Origin: Opitutales bacterium
Lineage (GTDB): Bacteria; Verrucomicrobiota; Verrucomicrobiia; Opitutales; Coraliomargaritaceae
DNA length: 64,000 bases
Direction of reading: 5' to 3'
NCBI GenBank assembly: GCA_018607135.1
Contig: JABBCA010000105.1
Location: 1-64,000 of the forward strand
The notes under the pieces are model-generated. The model saw only the letters and a program-made list of their open reading frames with translations, searched no databases and was not told where the DNA came from. A program made the position numbers and the translations under genes. Positions 43,934 to 52,221 of this stretch are shown here, piece by piece (the first letter of the stretch is position 1; every line of letters starts with the position of its first letter).

Positions 43934-44020
43934 ACTGCTCGACAGTAGGTGCAATTTTATCTAAATATATCTACGCATCTAAGTGTTATCGTGGGCCTGG
44001 TGCTGACGACCTAGAGCCTT

Positions 44021-44047
44021 TAAAGTTAGCTCCTTAAGCTAACTTTA
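44021..44047. terminator. Hairpin between convergent gpmI and MFS genes
   Basis: TAAAGTTAGCT (44021-44031) pairs perfectly with AGCTAACTTTA (44037-44047) around a 5-base loop that contains the MFS stop codon. It lacks a long T-run on either side, so it may stabilise 3' ends or act as a weak two-way terminator. Confidence 0.5.
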
Positions 44048-45380
44048 TTGGTTTAGGTAGTCTGAGTGCCATTAGAAAAGGCAGCACAATAAGCATCGAG
44101 CCGGCTAAGTAAGCGTTATTGGAGCCGTAAGCGAAATAAAGCAGAGCTGCCGCGAGCGGGCCGATTGCGCGTGCCAAAGATCCTGCAGATCGGAAGATGC
44201 CGAGCGCAGCACCTTGTTCTTGCTCGGTAGAGTAGAGCGATACGAGCGCGCTAAGTGTTGGTGAGCAGAGGCCAATTGAAAAGGCCATGATTGCGAGTGC
44301 CGTGAAGAATACGCTTAGGCTGGATGCATTGGCGAGCACTAGAAATGCGACGGTGCCACAAGCCAGTCCGGCGACTGCGAGACGTTTCTCGCCTACAGGC
44401 TTGGCGAGTCGGCGCACAATACCACCCTGCACTATTATCAGCACAAAGCCGATAAAAACGAACATGCCTCCATTTTGGGCTGGGCTGAAATCGAAGCGTT
44501 CGACTGCCAAAAAGGTCAACGTAAACTCCATACCGCTAAACGCCAACATGTAGATTAAGTAGACCAAATTAGTTCGACGAATCGCGGGCGTTGGGCTTTG
44601 AAATAGTTTAAAGACCGCTAAGCTTTTGCGCTCACTGGCTTGGCTGCGTTTGTCTTGAGGAAGCGTTTCTTCAAAACTGCGAGCTACCCAAATGAGATTG
44701 ATGATCGCGAGCACCAAACTGACCAATGCAGGGGCGGAGAATGGATTGATGCCAAAGGCTTCTGCGCCACTGAAGTATTCGACGAGGTTGATTTTTGCGA
44801 AGAGTCCGCCTATGGCAGGGCCGACAATGAAGCCGAGGCCGAAGGCAATACCAACAATGGCGAGCCCACTAGAGCGTTTTTCCCGCGTAGTGGTGTCGGC
44901 TACGGCGGCAGTGGCGACGGATAGGTTGCCGCCCATGGCGCCGCCAAGAATGCGAGCGAGAATCAACACCCAGAAGGATGCTGCGAAGAACCAAGCCACG
45001 TAACTCAGTGCTAGTCCCGAGATTGTAATGAGTAACACCTTGCGGCGCCCCACCTTATCTGAGTAAGCACCCCACAGTGGAGCGCAGATGAACTGAAGAA
45101 TCGAATAGAGTGATCCGAGCACGCCGCCAAAGAGCACCGCAGTCATGAAGCGTGGGTCTTCGGCGCCACTACGCTCGGCAAGGTCGGCAATCGGTGCTAT
45201 TATTTGCCCGAGTAAACTTCCGTCGCCTGCTCCATTGGGTAGGTAATAGTCCAGCATAGCTGGAAACAGCGGGAAGATGATCGAAAACCCGACAAGATCC
45301 AAAAAAAGCGTAAGAAAGATAATCCCGAGTGTGCGTTTACTTTTCGTTTGCTCGGGAGTCAGCGTGGTGTCGGAAGCCAT
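44034..45380 (-). CDS. MFS transporter (TetA-like DHA1 group)
   Basis: A 448-residue twelve-helix exporter-type facilitator. It starts with [23 protein letters not shown] and has the loop [14 protein letters not shown] plus the antiporter-type [11 protein letters not shown] motif C, typical of the drug:H+ DHA1 group. The substrate is not known. It starts 2 bases after the coaD stop, so both form one transcript. Confidence 0.85.
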   Translation of the reverse strand: MASDTTLTPEQTKSKRTLGIIFLTLFLDLVGFSIIFPLFPAMLDYYLPNGAGDGSLLGQIIAPIADLAERSGAEDPRFMTAVLFGGVLGSLYSILQFICAPLWGAYSDKVGRRKVLLITISGLALSYVAWFFAASFWVLILARILGGAMGGNLSVATAAVADTTTREKRSSGLAIVGIAFGLGFIVGPAIGGLFAKINLVEYFSGAEAFGINPFSAPALVSLVLAIINLIWVARSFEETLPQDKRSQASERKSLAVFKLFQSPTPAIRRTNLVYLIYMLAFSGMEFTLTFLAVERFDFSPAQNGGMFVFIGFVLIIVQGGIVRRLAKPVGEKRLAVAGLACGTVAFLVLANASSLSVFFTALAIMAFSIGLCSPTLSALVSLYSTEQEQGAALGIFRSAGSLARAIGPLAAALLYFAYGSNNAYLAGSMLIVLPFLMALRLPKPIKLA

Positions 45381-45382
45381 GT

Positions 45383-45868
45383 CTATTTATTATGCCCAAA
45401 TTTTTCGGAGAGGGCGGCGTGCACGTTGGCAGGAATCAAATGTTTTTCGCGATCTGTAAATTTAAAGACCTGTTTCACGAGGTTGGAGCTGGTGAAGAAA
45501 TAGCGTTCATTGGGCATCAAGAAGATCGTTTCGACCTTTTCGTCAAGGTGGCGATTCATTTGCGCCATTTGAAATTCGTGCTCGAAGTCGGAAACCGCGC
45601 GAAGCCCGCGAATGAGAGCGACCGCATTGAGTTGTTCGGCGAGGTCCACAATTAGGCCGTCGAAGGCAATGACTTCGATATCTGGACGATTTTGTAGGTT
45701 CGCTTCGATGAGTGCGACACGTTCTTCAGGTGTAAAAAGTGGCTGTTTTGAGGCATTGCGTGCGACTGCGACCACTACTTTATCGAAAATGCGGCGGCCA
45801 CGATTGATGACATCAAGGTGGCCATTGGTGATCGGGTCGAAAGAGCCCGGGTAGATTGCAATTTTCAT
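45383..45868 (-). CDS. coaD: Phosphopantetheine adenylyltransferase
   Basis: Fourth step of coenzyme A synthesis: transfers AMP from ATP to 4'-phosphopantetheine. The product has 161 residues with [19 protein letters not shown] (nucleotidyltransferase TxGH), [22 protein letters not shown] and [12 protein letters not shown]. The start at 45868 gives the canonical [12 protein letters not shown]; an ATG 24 bases upstream is possible. coaE is elsewhere in the window. Confidence 0.95.
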   Translation of the reverse strand: MKIAIYPGSFDPITNGHLDVINRGRRIFDKVVVAVARNASKQPLFTPEERVALIEANLQNRPDIEVIAFDGLIVDLAEQLNAVALIRGLRAVSDFEHEFQMAQMNRHLDEKVETIFLMPNERYFFTSSNLVKQVFKFTDREKHLIPANVHAALSEKFGHNK

Positions 45869-45966
45869 GATGCTGGGAATTGAGGCGATCAAGCCGTGGA
45901 AAGTCCAACTTATATGATTGAGAGGTTTAGGGGGTGGAGGCTAGGGGTTAGAGGTGAGGGGTTGCA

Positions 45967-46002
45967 CAAAAAATCTGCCCGGGTCGAAACCACGGGCAGA
46001 TT
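45967..46002 (-). terminator. Terminator of sucCD
   Basis: Ten-base arms (AATCTGCCCG at 45972-45981; CGGGCAGATT at 45993-46002) around an 11-base loop; on the minus strand the stem ends in T6. It lies 74 bases past the sucD stop. A longer imperfect inverted repeat (45941-45954 with 46038-46051) flanks it. Confidence 0.9.
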
Positions 46003-46075
46003 GGAAAGAAGGGATAAGAGTATGGTTCAGATTCTGTCTTCTAACTCCTAAGTTCTGGTTCGTTCGCGTCGCGAA

Positions 46076-46960
<885 letters not shown>

Positions 46961-46997
46961 TGGATCTTAATTTTTAAAGGTGATCGTTGTCAGTGGA

Positions 46998-48182
46998 TTA
47001 GCCGTTTACTTGCTTCACGATAAGTTCAGCAGCGTGGACGAGGCTGTCAGCGGGTGTGAGTGCGATACCGCTTTCGCTAAGGATCTTCTTACCAGCTTCA
47101 ACGTTAGTGCCTTCAAGGCGAACGACGAGCGGCACGTTGAGGTCGATGTTCTTCGCTGCAGCGACCACGCCGCGTGCAATCACATCGCACTTCATGATAC
47201 CACCGAAGATATTCACTAGGATGCCCTTCACGTTTGGATCGGAAAGAATGATCTTAAACGCAGCAGTTACTTTCTCTTCGTTGGCGCCTCCGCCTACGTC
47301 GAGGAAGTTGGCTGGAGAACCACCAAAGCTCTGGATGATGTCCATCGTCGCCATCGCAAGCCCCGCACCGTTCACCATGCAAGCGATGTTTCCATCGAGT
47401 GCAATATAAGCGAGGTCATACTTAGAAGCTTCGATTTCCTTTGGGTCCTCTTCGTTGAGATCGCGAAGCGCGAGGATGTCAGCGTGTTTGAACACTGCGT
47501 TGCCATCGAAAGATACTTTCGCGTCGAGTGCCACGACTTCACCTTCTGGAGTGGTGATGAGTGGGTTAATCTCCACAAGCATCGCATTCTTTTCCCAGAA
47601 CATCTTATAAACGCCCACGAGGATTTTGCTGAGCTGTTTGACTTGATCGCCTGCAAAACCGAGAGAGAACGCAACTTCACGGCAATGGTGCGGGCGTATG
47701 CCTGTGCTTGGAGAGACGGGCACGCGTGTGATCTTCTCTGGAGTCTTTTCAGCAACTGCTTCGATGTCCATGCCGCCTTCTGTGGAAGCGATGATCACGG
47801 CTTGCGCAGTTTCGCGGTCGAGAACGATCGCTAGGTAATATTCGTGAGCGATGTCGCACCCTTCAGTGATGTAAAGTGTTTGCACCTTGCGACCTGCGGG
47901 TCCGGTTTGGGCAGTGACCAATGTGTTGTTAAGCATTGCAGCTGCCGCATCTTTGGCGGCTGCTGCATCCTTAACGACTTTAACTCCACCCTTGTAGCCG
48001 TCGGTAAACGTGCCTTTGCCGCGTCCACCTGCGTGGATTTGCGCTTTTACGACGATTAGATCGCCTTCAATTTTTGCGATAGCGGAATCAACTTCTTCAG
48101 CTGTAGTGGCCGCGTAACCGCTTGGGACGGGCACTCCATAGTCTGCAAGGAGTCCTTTTGCCTGATACTCGTGGATATTCAT
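46998..48182 (-). CDS. sucC: Succinyl-CoA synthetase subunit beta
   Basis: ATP-grasp subunit that binds nucleotide and succinate. The 394-residue product starts [22 protein letters not shown], has [12 protein letters not shown], the metal-binding EINPL and the GGGANEEKV and [11 protein letters not shown] segments. Normal length. First gene of the sucCD transcript, divergent from nsrR with a 230-base gap. Confidence 0.97.
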   Translation of the reverse strand: MNIHEYQAKGLLADYGVPVPSGYAATTAEEVDSAIAKIEGDLIVVKAQIHAGGRGKGTFTDGYKGGVKVVKDAAAAKDAAAAMLNNTLVTAQTGPAGRKVQTLYITEGCDIAHEYYLAIVLDRETAQAVIIASTEGGMDIEAVAEKTPEKITRVPVSPSTGIRPHHCREVAFSLGFAGDQVKQLSKILVGVYKMFWEKNAMLVEINPLITTPEGEVVALDAKVSFDGNAVFKHADILALRDLNEEDPKEIEASKYDLAYIALDGNIACMVNGAGLAMATMDIIQSFGGSPANFLDVGGGANEEKVTAAFKIILSDPNVKGILVNIFGGIMKCDVIARGVVAAAKNIDLNVPLVVRLEGTNVEAGKKILSESGIALTPADSLVHAAELIVKQVNG

Positions 48183-48412
48183 TGGTATATTGAGGATAGT
48201 GTTTGTGACACGAAAGCAGCCTTGAATGCCAAGGACTTAGTGCGTGTGCAAACTCTTTTGCTTAGTTTTCGCAAAAGAAAACCGATCTGAGCTATGAATC
48301 GCTTTCATTTTGCACGAAGGGCTAATCAGTAGTGGACTTTTCTTAGTATAAGCGGTGTGTTTTTATTTAAGCTTTTACTTACATGGTAGAGCTTTGGTTA
48401 CCCTCTCAACTC

Positions 48413-48811
48413 ATGGAACTGACATCATTCACGGATTATTCGCTTCGCGTTTTAATGTATCTGGCTAAGCATCAGCCAGAGCGTTCGTCGATTGATGAAT
48501 TGGCTGAATTTTATAAAATTTCGAGACACCACCTTGCGAAAATCATTAAACGTCTATCGCAGTTGGGCTATGTGGAGACGATTCGCGGTAAAGGTGGGGG
48601 CGTTTGTCTCGCTTTGGCTCCTGAGCGGATCAACTTGGCTAAAGTGATTCGTGGAACTGAGCCGCACTTTAATTTAGTCGAATGTTTTGCGAAAGAGAGT
48701 GCTGGGAACTGTGTGATTCATGGTAATTGTGCTTTAAAAGGTGTTCTTTGGCGTGCCCAAGGTCACTTTTTTGAACATTTAGAAAAATATACCTTAGCTG
48801 ATGTTGTCTGA
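48413..48811 (+). CDS. nsrR: NsrR-type Rrf2 regulator, probable nitric oxide sensor
   Basis: A 132-residue Rrf2 regulator with strong resemblance to NsrR: MELTSFTDYSLRVLMYLA at the start, HTH with ISRHHLAKIIKRLSQLGYVETIRGKGGGVCL, and YTLADVV at the end. Three Cys (C91, C100, C106) give a C-x8-C-x5-C cluster; E. coli NsrR has C-x4-C-x5-C for its NO-sensitive Fe-S cluster. The start at 48413 matches family N-termini; an ATG 30 bases upstream is possible. It stands directly before a heme-rich operon on the same strand. Confidence 0.88.
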   Translation: MELTSFTDYSLRVLMYLAKHQPERSSIDELAEFYKISRHHLAKIIKRLSQLGYVETIRGKGGGVCLALAPERINLAKVIRGTEPHFNLVECFAKESAGNCVIHGNCALKGVLWRAQGHFFEHLEKYTLADVV

Positions 48812-48877
48812 GTCTGTGCTCATTTTTGAGCTTTGAGCGTGGGTCTTTTCCTTTGTATGAAAGGGCTTGGGGTTAAT

Positions 48878-48892
48878 ATGAATAGTTTTCAT
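48878..48892. promoter_or_regulatory. Candidate operator, ATGAA-5-TTCAT
   Basis: ATGAA and TTCAT form inverted half-sites with a 5-base spacer in the nsrR-redox operon gap. AT-rich inverted sites are typical of NsrR targets, but the half-sites are short. Confidence 0.3.
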
Positions 48893-48911
48893 TTCAGCGC
48901 GGCCAATGATT

Positions 48912-48932
48912 AATGGCTAAATTTAGTCCATT
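48912..48932. promoter_or_regulatory. Candidate operator, CTAAATTTAG palindrome with flanks
   Basis: CTAAATTTAG (48917-48926) is a perfect 10-bp palindrome; AATGG and CCATT extend it to 21 bases with one unpaired T. It lies about 100 bases upstream of the first gene of the redox operon, a reasonable operator position for the adjacent NsrR-type protein. Confidence 0.4.
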
Positions 48933-48965
48933 CTGGCCTGCTTTTTTATAAATGGTATTTCAAAT

Positions 48966-49012
48966 GCTATTTATCGCATAGCTCTCGAATCTTGAGCTCA
49001 CCGATAAATAGC
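48966..49012 (+). promoter_or_regulatory. Long two-part hairpin upstream of the redox operon
   Basis: GCTATTTATCG (48966-48976) pairs with CGATAAATAGC (49002-49012); inside, AGCTC (48980-48984) pairs with GAGCT (48994-48998). A symmetrical 3x3 internal loop separates the two stems and the apex is 9 bases. It ends 16 bases before the ATG of the DUF3365 gene, so it could act as an operator, an mRNA stabiliser or a translational switch. Confidence 0.6.
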
Positions 49013-49028
49013 TAACTCGAATATCAAA

Positions 49029-49625
49029 ATGAAGAAAACAGTCATTGCACTCACATCCGTCGTTGCCGCTATCGCTGCAACTTCGTTCCTTGCCGGTTGC
49101 GGTAAGTCCGAAGTAACCGTGGAACCAGGTCTTCCATTTGCCAAATTCACTGACGCACTCCACATGGTGCTTGATAATGACCGCGCGGTTTACACCAAGA
49201 ACGTGGTTGGTCGTCTCGCGGCGAAGGAAAAAGTTATCAAAGCCAGTGAGCACTGGACTGAAGATAAGGCACTGCCGTTACCAGCGCAAATGTTTCGTAT
49301 GGGCGCGGAGTTGACTGCAAGTAAAGATGCATTCTTTAGCTACTCGCTACAATCGTTATGGCCGATCAATAAGTCCAACGCGGCTGGCCAAACAGAAGTT
49401 GAAAAAGCAGGTCTGCAATTCGTTGCTGATAATGGTGGCACAGCTCCTTACTACAGTGAGGAAGAGCTTGGTGGTGTTAAGTATTTCACCGCGGTTTATG
49501 CTGATGTTGCTGTAGTGCCTGTCTGTGTGACTTGCCATAATGAGCACAAAGATAGTCCAAAGACAGACTTCGAACTTGGTGATGTCATGGGTGCGGTGGT
49601 GATCCGTGTCCCTATGGATTCTTAA
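49029..49625 (+). CDS. Tll0287-like (DUF3365) heme-binding lipoprotein
   Basis: A 198-residue envelope protein. Its signal ends in lipobox LAGC (Cys 24). The DUF3365/Tll0287-like domain, a PAS-type fold binding c-type heme, ends with CVTCH (residues 166-170) followed by NEHKDSPKTDFELGDVMGAVVI. Such domains often act as heme-based gas or redox sensors in signal proteins; here it is free-standing and lipid-anchored, so an electron carrier or NO-binding role is an inference. First gene of the operon. Confidence 0.85.
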   Translation: MKKTVIALTSVVAAIAATSFLAGCGKSEVTVEPGLPFAKFTDALHMVLDNDRAVYTKNVVGRLAAKEKVIKASEHWTEDKALPLPAQMFRMGAELTASKDAFFSYSLQSLWPINKSNAAGQTEVEKAGLQFVADNGGTAPYYSEEELGGVKYFTAVYADVAVVPVCVTCHNEHKDSPKTDFELGDVMGAVVIRVPMDS

Positions 49626-49644
49626 TTTCATACTGTCAGTTGAG

Positions 49645-50067
49645 ATGAAAAATGAACTTGGCATGGGTGGGCGTTTGCCTGCCGCGGTAGCTATCATAGT
49701 CCCTCTACTGCTTGTCGGGTGCGATAAACCTGAGGAGGTTTCTAGTCATTCGCAGCCTGTGCCGAGCTCTGTTTTTGATCCAATGGCCCTGGAAATTATC
49801 GACGCTAATTTAATTAAAGGTCGTGAGATATGGGTGCGCACTTGTGCGCAGTGCCACATACGCGGCCTAGGTGGGGCACCGATTATCGCTGATAAGGCAG
49901 ATTGGGCACCGCGAATTTTACAAGGAAAAGAAGTCCTCTATGACCATGCGATCAATGGTTTCGTTGGGCCGCAACTCAATGAGATGCCAGCAAAAGGCGG
50001 CTTTCTCGATCTTACTGATGAAGAAGTAAAGCTGGCCGTCGATTTTGTCGTCTTCGCTAGCGAATAA
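49645..50067 (+). CDS. Monoheme cytochrome c lipoprotein
   Basis: A 140-residue class I cytochrome c. Signal with lipobox LVGC (Cys 26), heme site CAQCH at residues 67-71, and a likely axial Met in MPAKGGF (Met 114). The start at 49645 gives the signal sequence; an earlier in-frame start overlaps the previous gene. Probably a periplasmic electron carrier for the operon. Confidence 0.9.
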   Translation: MKNELGMGGRLPAAVAIIVPLLLVGCDKPEEVSSHSQPVPSSVFDPMALEIIDANLIKGREIWVRTCAQCHIRGLGGAPIIADKADWAPRILQGKEVLYDHAINGFVGPQLNEMPAKGGFLDLTDEEVKLAVDFVVFASE

Positions 50068-50094
50068 AATAACAACCTAAGCAAGCAACATTAC

Positions 50095-50469
50095 ATGAGC
50101 ACACTATATGAAAAAATCGGCGGAGAGCCCGCCGTTGATGCAGCAGTCGATCTATTTTACGTCAAAGTTTTGGCTGACGACCGCATTAAACATTTCTTTG
50201 AAGGAATTCCAATGGATCGCATGCGCGGCCACCAGAAGAAGTTCCTAACTATGGCATTTAGCGGACCTAACAATTATTCTGGCCGCGGCATGAAGGCCGC
50301 GCACGCAAACCTAGTCGCTAAGTATGGTCTGAATGACACTCACTTTGATGCGGTGATCGAAAACCTCGGTGCTACTTTGGTTGAACTTGGAGTTCCAGAG
50401 GATCTCATCGGTCAAGCCGCTGCGATCGCAGAAAGCACACGCGAGTCTGTTCTAGGACGTGCGGACTAG
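50095..50469 (+). CDS. Group 1 truncated hemoglobin
   Basis: A 124-residue 2-on-2 globin of the TrHbN type: MSTLYEKIGGEPAVDAAVDLFY at the start, DRMRGHQKKFLTMAFSGP in the middle and the proximal His in MKAAHANL (about residue 70). TrHbN proteins oxidise NO to nitrate or shuttle O2/NO. No signal peptide, so cytoplasmic. Its place in an NsrR-linked operon supports a NO detoxification role. Confidence 0.93.
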   Translation: MSTLYEKIGGEPAVDAAVDLFYVKVLADDRIKHFFEGIPMDRMRGHQKKFLTMAFSGPNNYSGRGMKAAHANLVAKYGLNDTHFDAVIENLGATLVELGVPEDLIGQAAAIAESTRESVLGRAD

Positions 50470-50477
50470 TTCGTTTC

Positions 50478-51092
50478 GTGATTTCATTAGTTGAGAGTTT
50501 GAGTCGCAGGCTCGGTTCGATCCTGAGCCGATTACCTGCACTCGTCTCTCTTCTTGTCGTTACTGGATGTGAACGCGCATCGCCACGTGTTTACGATATT
50601 TCCCTGGTAGCTGAGGCACCGTTCGAAGTGAAAACTGCTCCAGTTGAAGCGGGCACCTCTGCATTGTTTGAAGGCTTAGCTTGGGATGTTCCACAGGCTT
50701 GGTCGGATGCGCCCGTCGGGCCGATGCGCTTAGTTGTATACACTGCGGTTGAGGGTGCGGTGGAGCTGAGTGTGAGTCGTTTCCCGGGAGACGTCGGAGG
50801 TGATCTTGCGAATATCAACCGTTGGCGACGACAGCTTGGATTGTCGCCTGTGTTAGATCTGAATAGTGTTGATGGCCTACAAGCTGAGCAAAACGGATCG
50901 ATCATGGCTCAAAGAATCGAACTTTTTACGGATGCTTCCGAGGGATCAAGTGGGATGTATATGCATTGGTTTAACTACCAAGGTTACACATGGTTTTTTA
51001 AGGCGAATGGCACTCGAAAGCCGTTGATCGAGATTCGCTCGGACTATGACTCATGGATACAATCCATAAATGCTTCCGCAGAGGGCGAGTAA
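50478..51092 (+). CDS. Lipoprotein of unknown function
   Basis: A 204-residue protein not recognised. GTG start at 50478, hydrophobic signal ending in lipobox VTGC (Cys 34). The body has LAWDVPQAWSDAP, VELSVSRFPGDVGGDLANINRWRRQLGLSP and WFNYQGYTWFFKANG, resembling small exported proteins often found beside cytochrome assembly genes. There is no heme motif. It lies 8 bases after the hemoglobin gene and 4 before the ResB gene, so it may assist assembly or anchor the complex. Confidence 0.75.
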   Translation: MISLVESLSRRLGSILSRLPALVSLLVVTGCERASPRVYDISLVAEAPFEVKTAPVEAGTSALFEGLAWDVPQAWSDAPVGPMRLVVYTAVEGAVELSVSRFPGDVGGDLANINRWRRQLGLSPVLDLNSVDGLQAEQNGSIMAQRIELFTDASEGSSGMYMHWFNYQGYTWFFKANGTRKPLIEIRSDYDSWIQSINASAEGE

Positions 51093-51096
51093 TTCG

Positions 51097-52221
51097 ATGC
51101 ATGCACTCTTTCTACGTCTTAGCTCGCTTAGGTTTACTGTAGTTTTATTACTACTCTCACTGATGCTGGTCTTTGCTGGCACGCTTGCGCAGGTGGAGCT
51201 TGGCATCTATCGCTCGCAGCAAGTGTATTTCGAAAGCTTCTTCCTGTGGAGTGAGCTCTTCGGACGGACTTTACCTGTGCTGCCCGCTGGCTACACGATT
51301 GGAACCTTGCTGTTGGTTAACTTAGTCTCGGCTTTTATTGTTCGTTTTAAAGTGAAGGGAAAGCACGCTGGGTTGTTATGCGTGCACTCTGGATTGATTT
51401 TACTCCTGCTTGGCGAAGTATTAACTGACGTGCTTTCGGTTGAGTCGCAATTGCGTTTGGTTGAGGGGGAGTCTAAAGATTATTCAGAAAGTATTTTTAA
51501 CTATGAACTCGCAGTCGCGCGTGCGATCGATTCGGGGCAGCGCGTCGTTGCTTATGATAGTCAGCAACTTGTGGAGGGCGCTGAGTTGTCGCATGCGGAG
51601 ATGCCGCTACAGCTTGAGGTATTAAAATTTTGGCCCAATTCAATGCTGCGCGCACAATCGACAGCCTCGCCCACGCAGGCAGATTCTGGGATAGGGGCAG
51701 CCGTGTCGGTGGTTGCGCTGCCGCTTACGGGCAAACTTGATGAGCGTAATGTGCCCACTGCTCTGGTGCATTGTCGCGTGGGAGGTGAGGACCTTGGGAC
51801 TTATATACTCTCTGGGCATTTAGGTGAAGCAGATCGTATTGAACTAGCCAATGGGATGTATGCAGAGTTGAGCTTGCGTCCTCAGCGATACTACATGGCG
51901 AGCACGGTTCATCTCGATGACTTTGTGCGCGAGGTGTATCCAGGCACTAATAAGCCGAGTCATTTTGAAAGTAAACTCACTTTGTCAGGGGGAGAGCTGC
52001 CCGCAGACCGGAAGGTAGCGATCTATATGAATCATCCTCTGCGTTTTGACGGTAAGACCTTTTATCAAGCGAGTTTTGCTGGTGAGGAAACGATTTCCAT
52101 TCTGCAGGTTGTGCAGAATCCGACATGGCTGCTGCCATACGTTTCGTGCCTGTTAATTACTATTGGGTTGTGTTGGCAGTCGCTTTCTCGTCTTAAGATT
52201 CGAAAGGGGAGCGCTGCGTGA
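51097..52221 (+). CDS. resB: ResB/Ccs1-like cytochrome c biogenesis protein
   Basis: System II cytochrome c assembly protein that, with CcsA, carries heme across the membrane and attaches it to CXXCH. The 374-residue product has three N-terminal helices (LRFTVVLLLLSLMLVFAGTLAQ; TIGTLLLVNLVSAFIV; HAGLLCVHSGLILLLLGEVL), a large periplasmic domain and a last helix near the C-terminus with the MNHPLRFDGKTFYQASF segment just before it. The start at 51097 is preferred. It overlaps ccsA by 4 bases. Confidence 0.87.
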   Translation: MHALFLRLSSLRFTVVLLLLSLMLVFAGTLAQVELGIYRSQQVYFESFFLWSELFGRTLPVLPAGYTIGTLLLVNLVSAFIVRFKVKGKHAGLLCVHSGLILLLLGEVLTDVLSVESQLRLVEGESKDYSESIFNYELAVARAIDSGQRVVAYDSQQLVEGAELSHAEMPLQLEVLKFWPNSMLRAQSTASPTQADSGIGAAVSVVALPLTGKLDERNVPTALVHCRVGGEDLGTYILSGHLGEADRIELANGMYAELSLRPQRYYMASTVHLDDFVREVYPGTNKPSHFESKLTLSGGELPADRKVAIYMNHPLRFDGKTFYQASFAGEETISILQVVQNPTWLLPYVSCLLITIGLCWQSLSRLKIRKGSAA

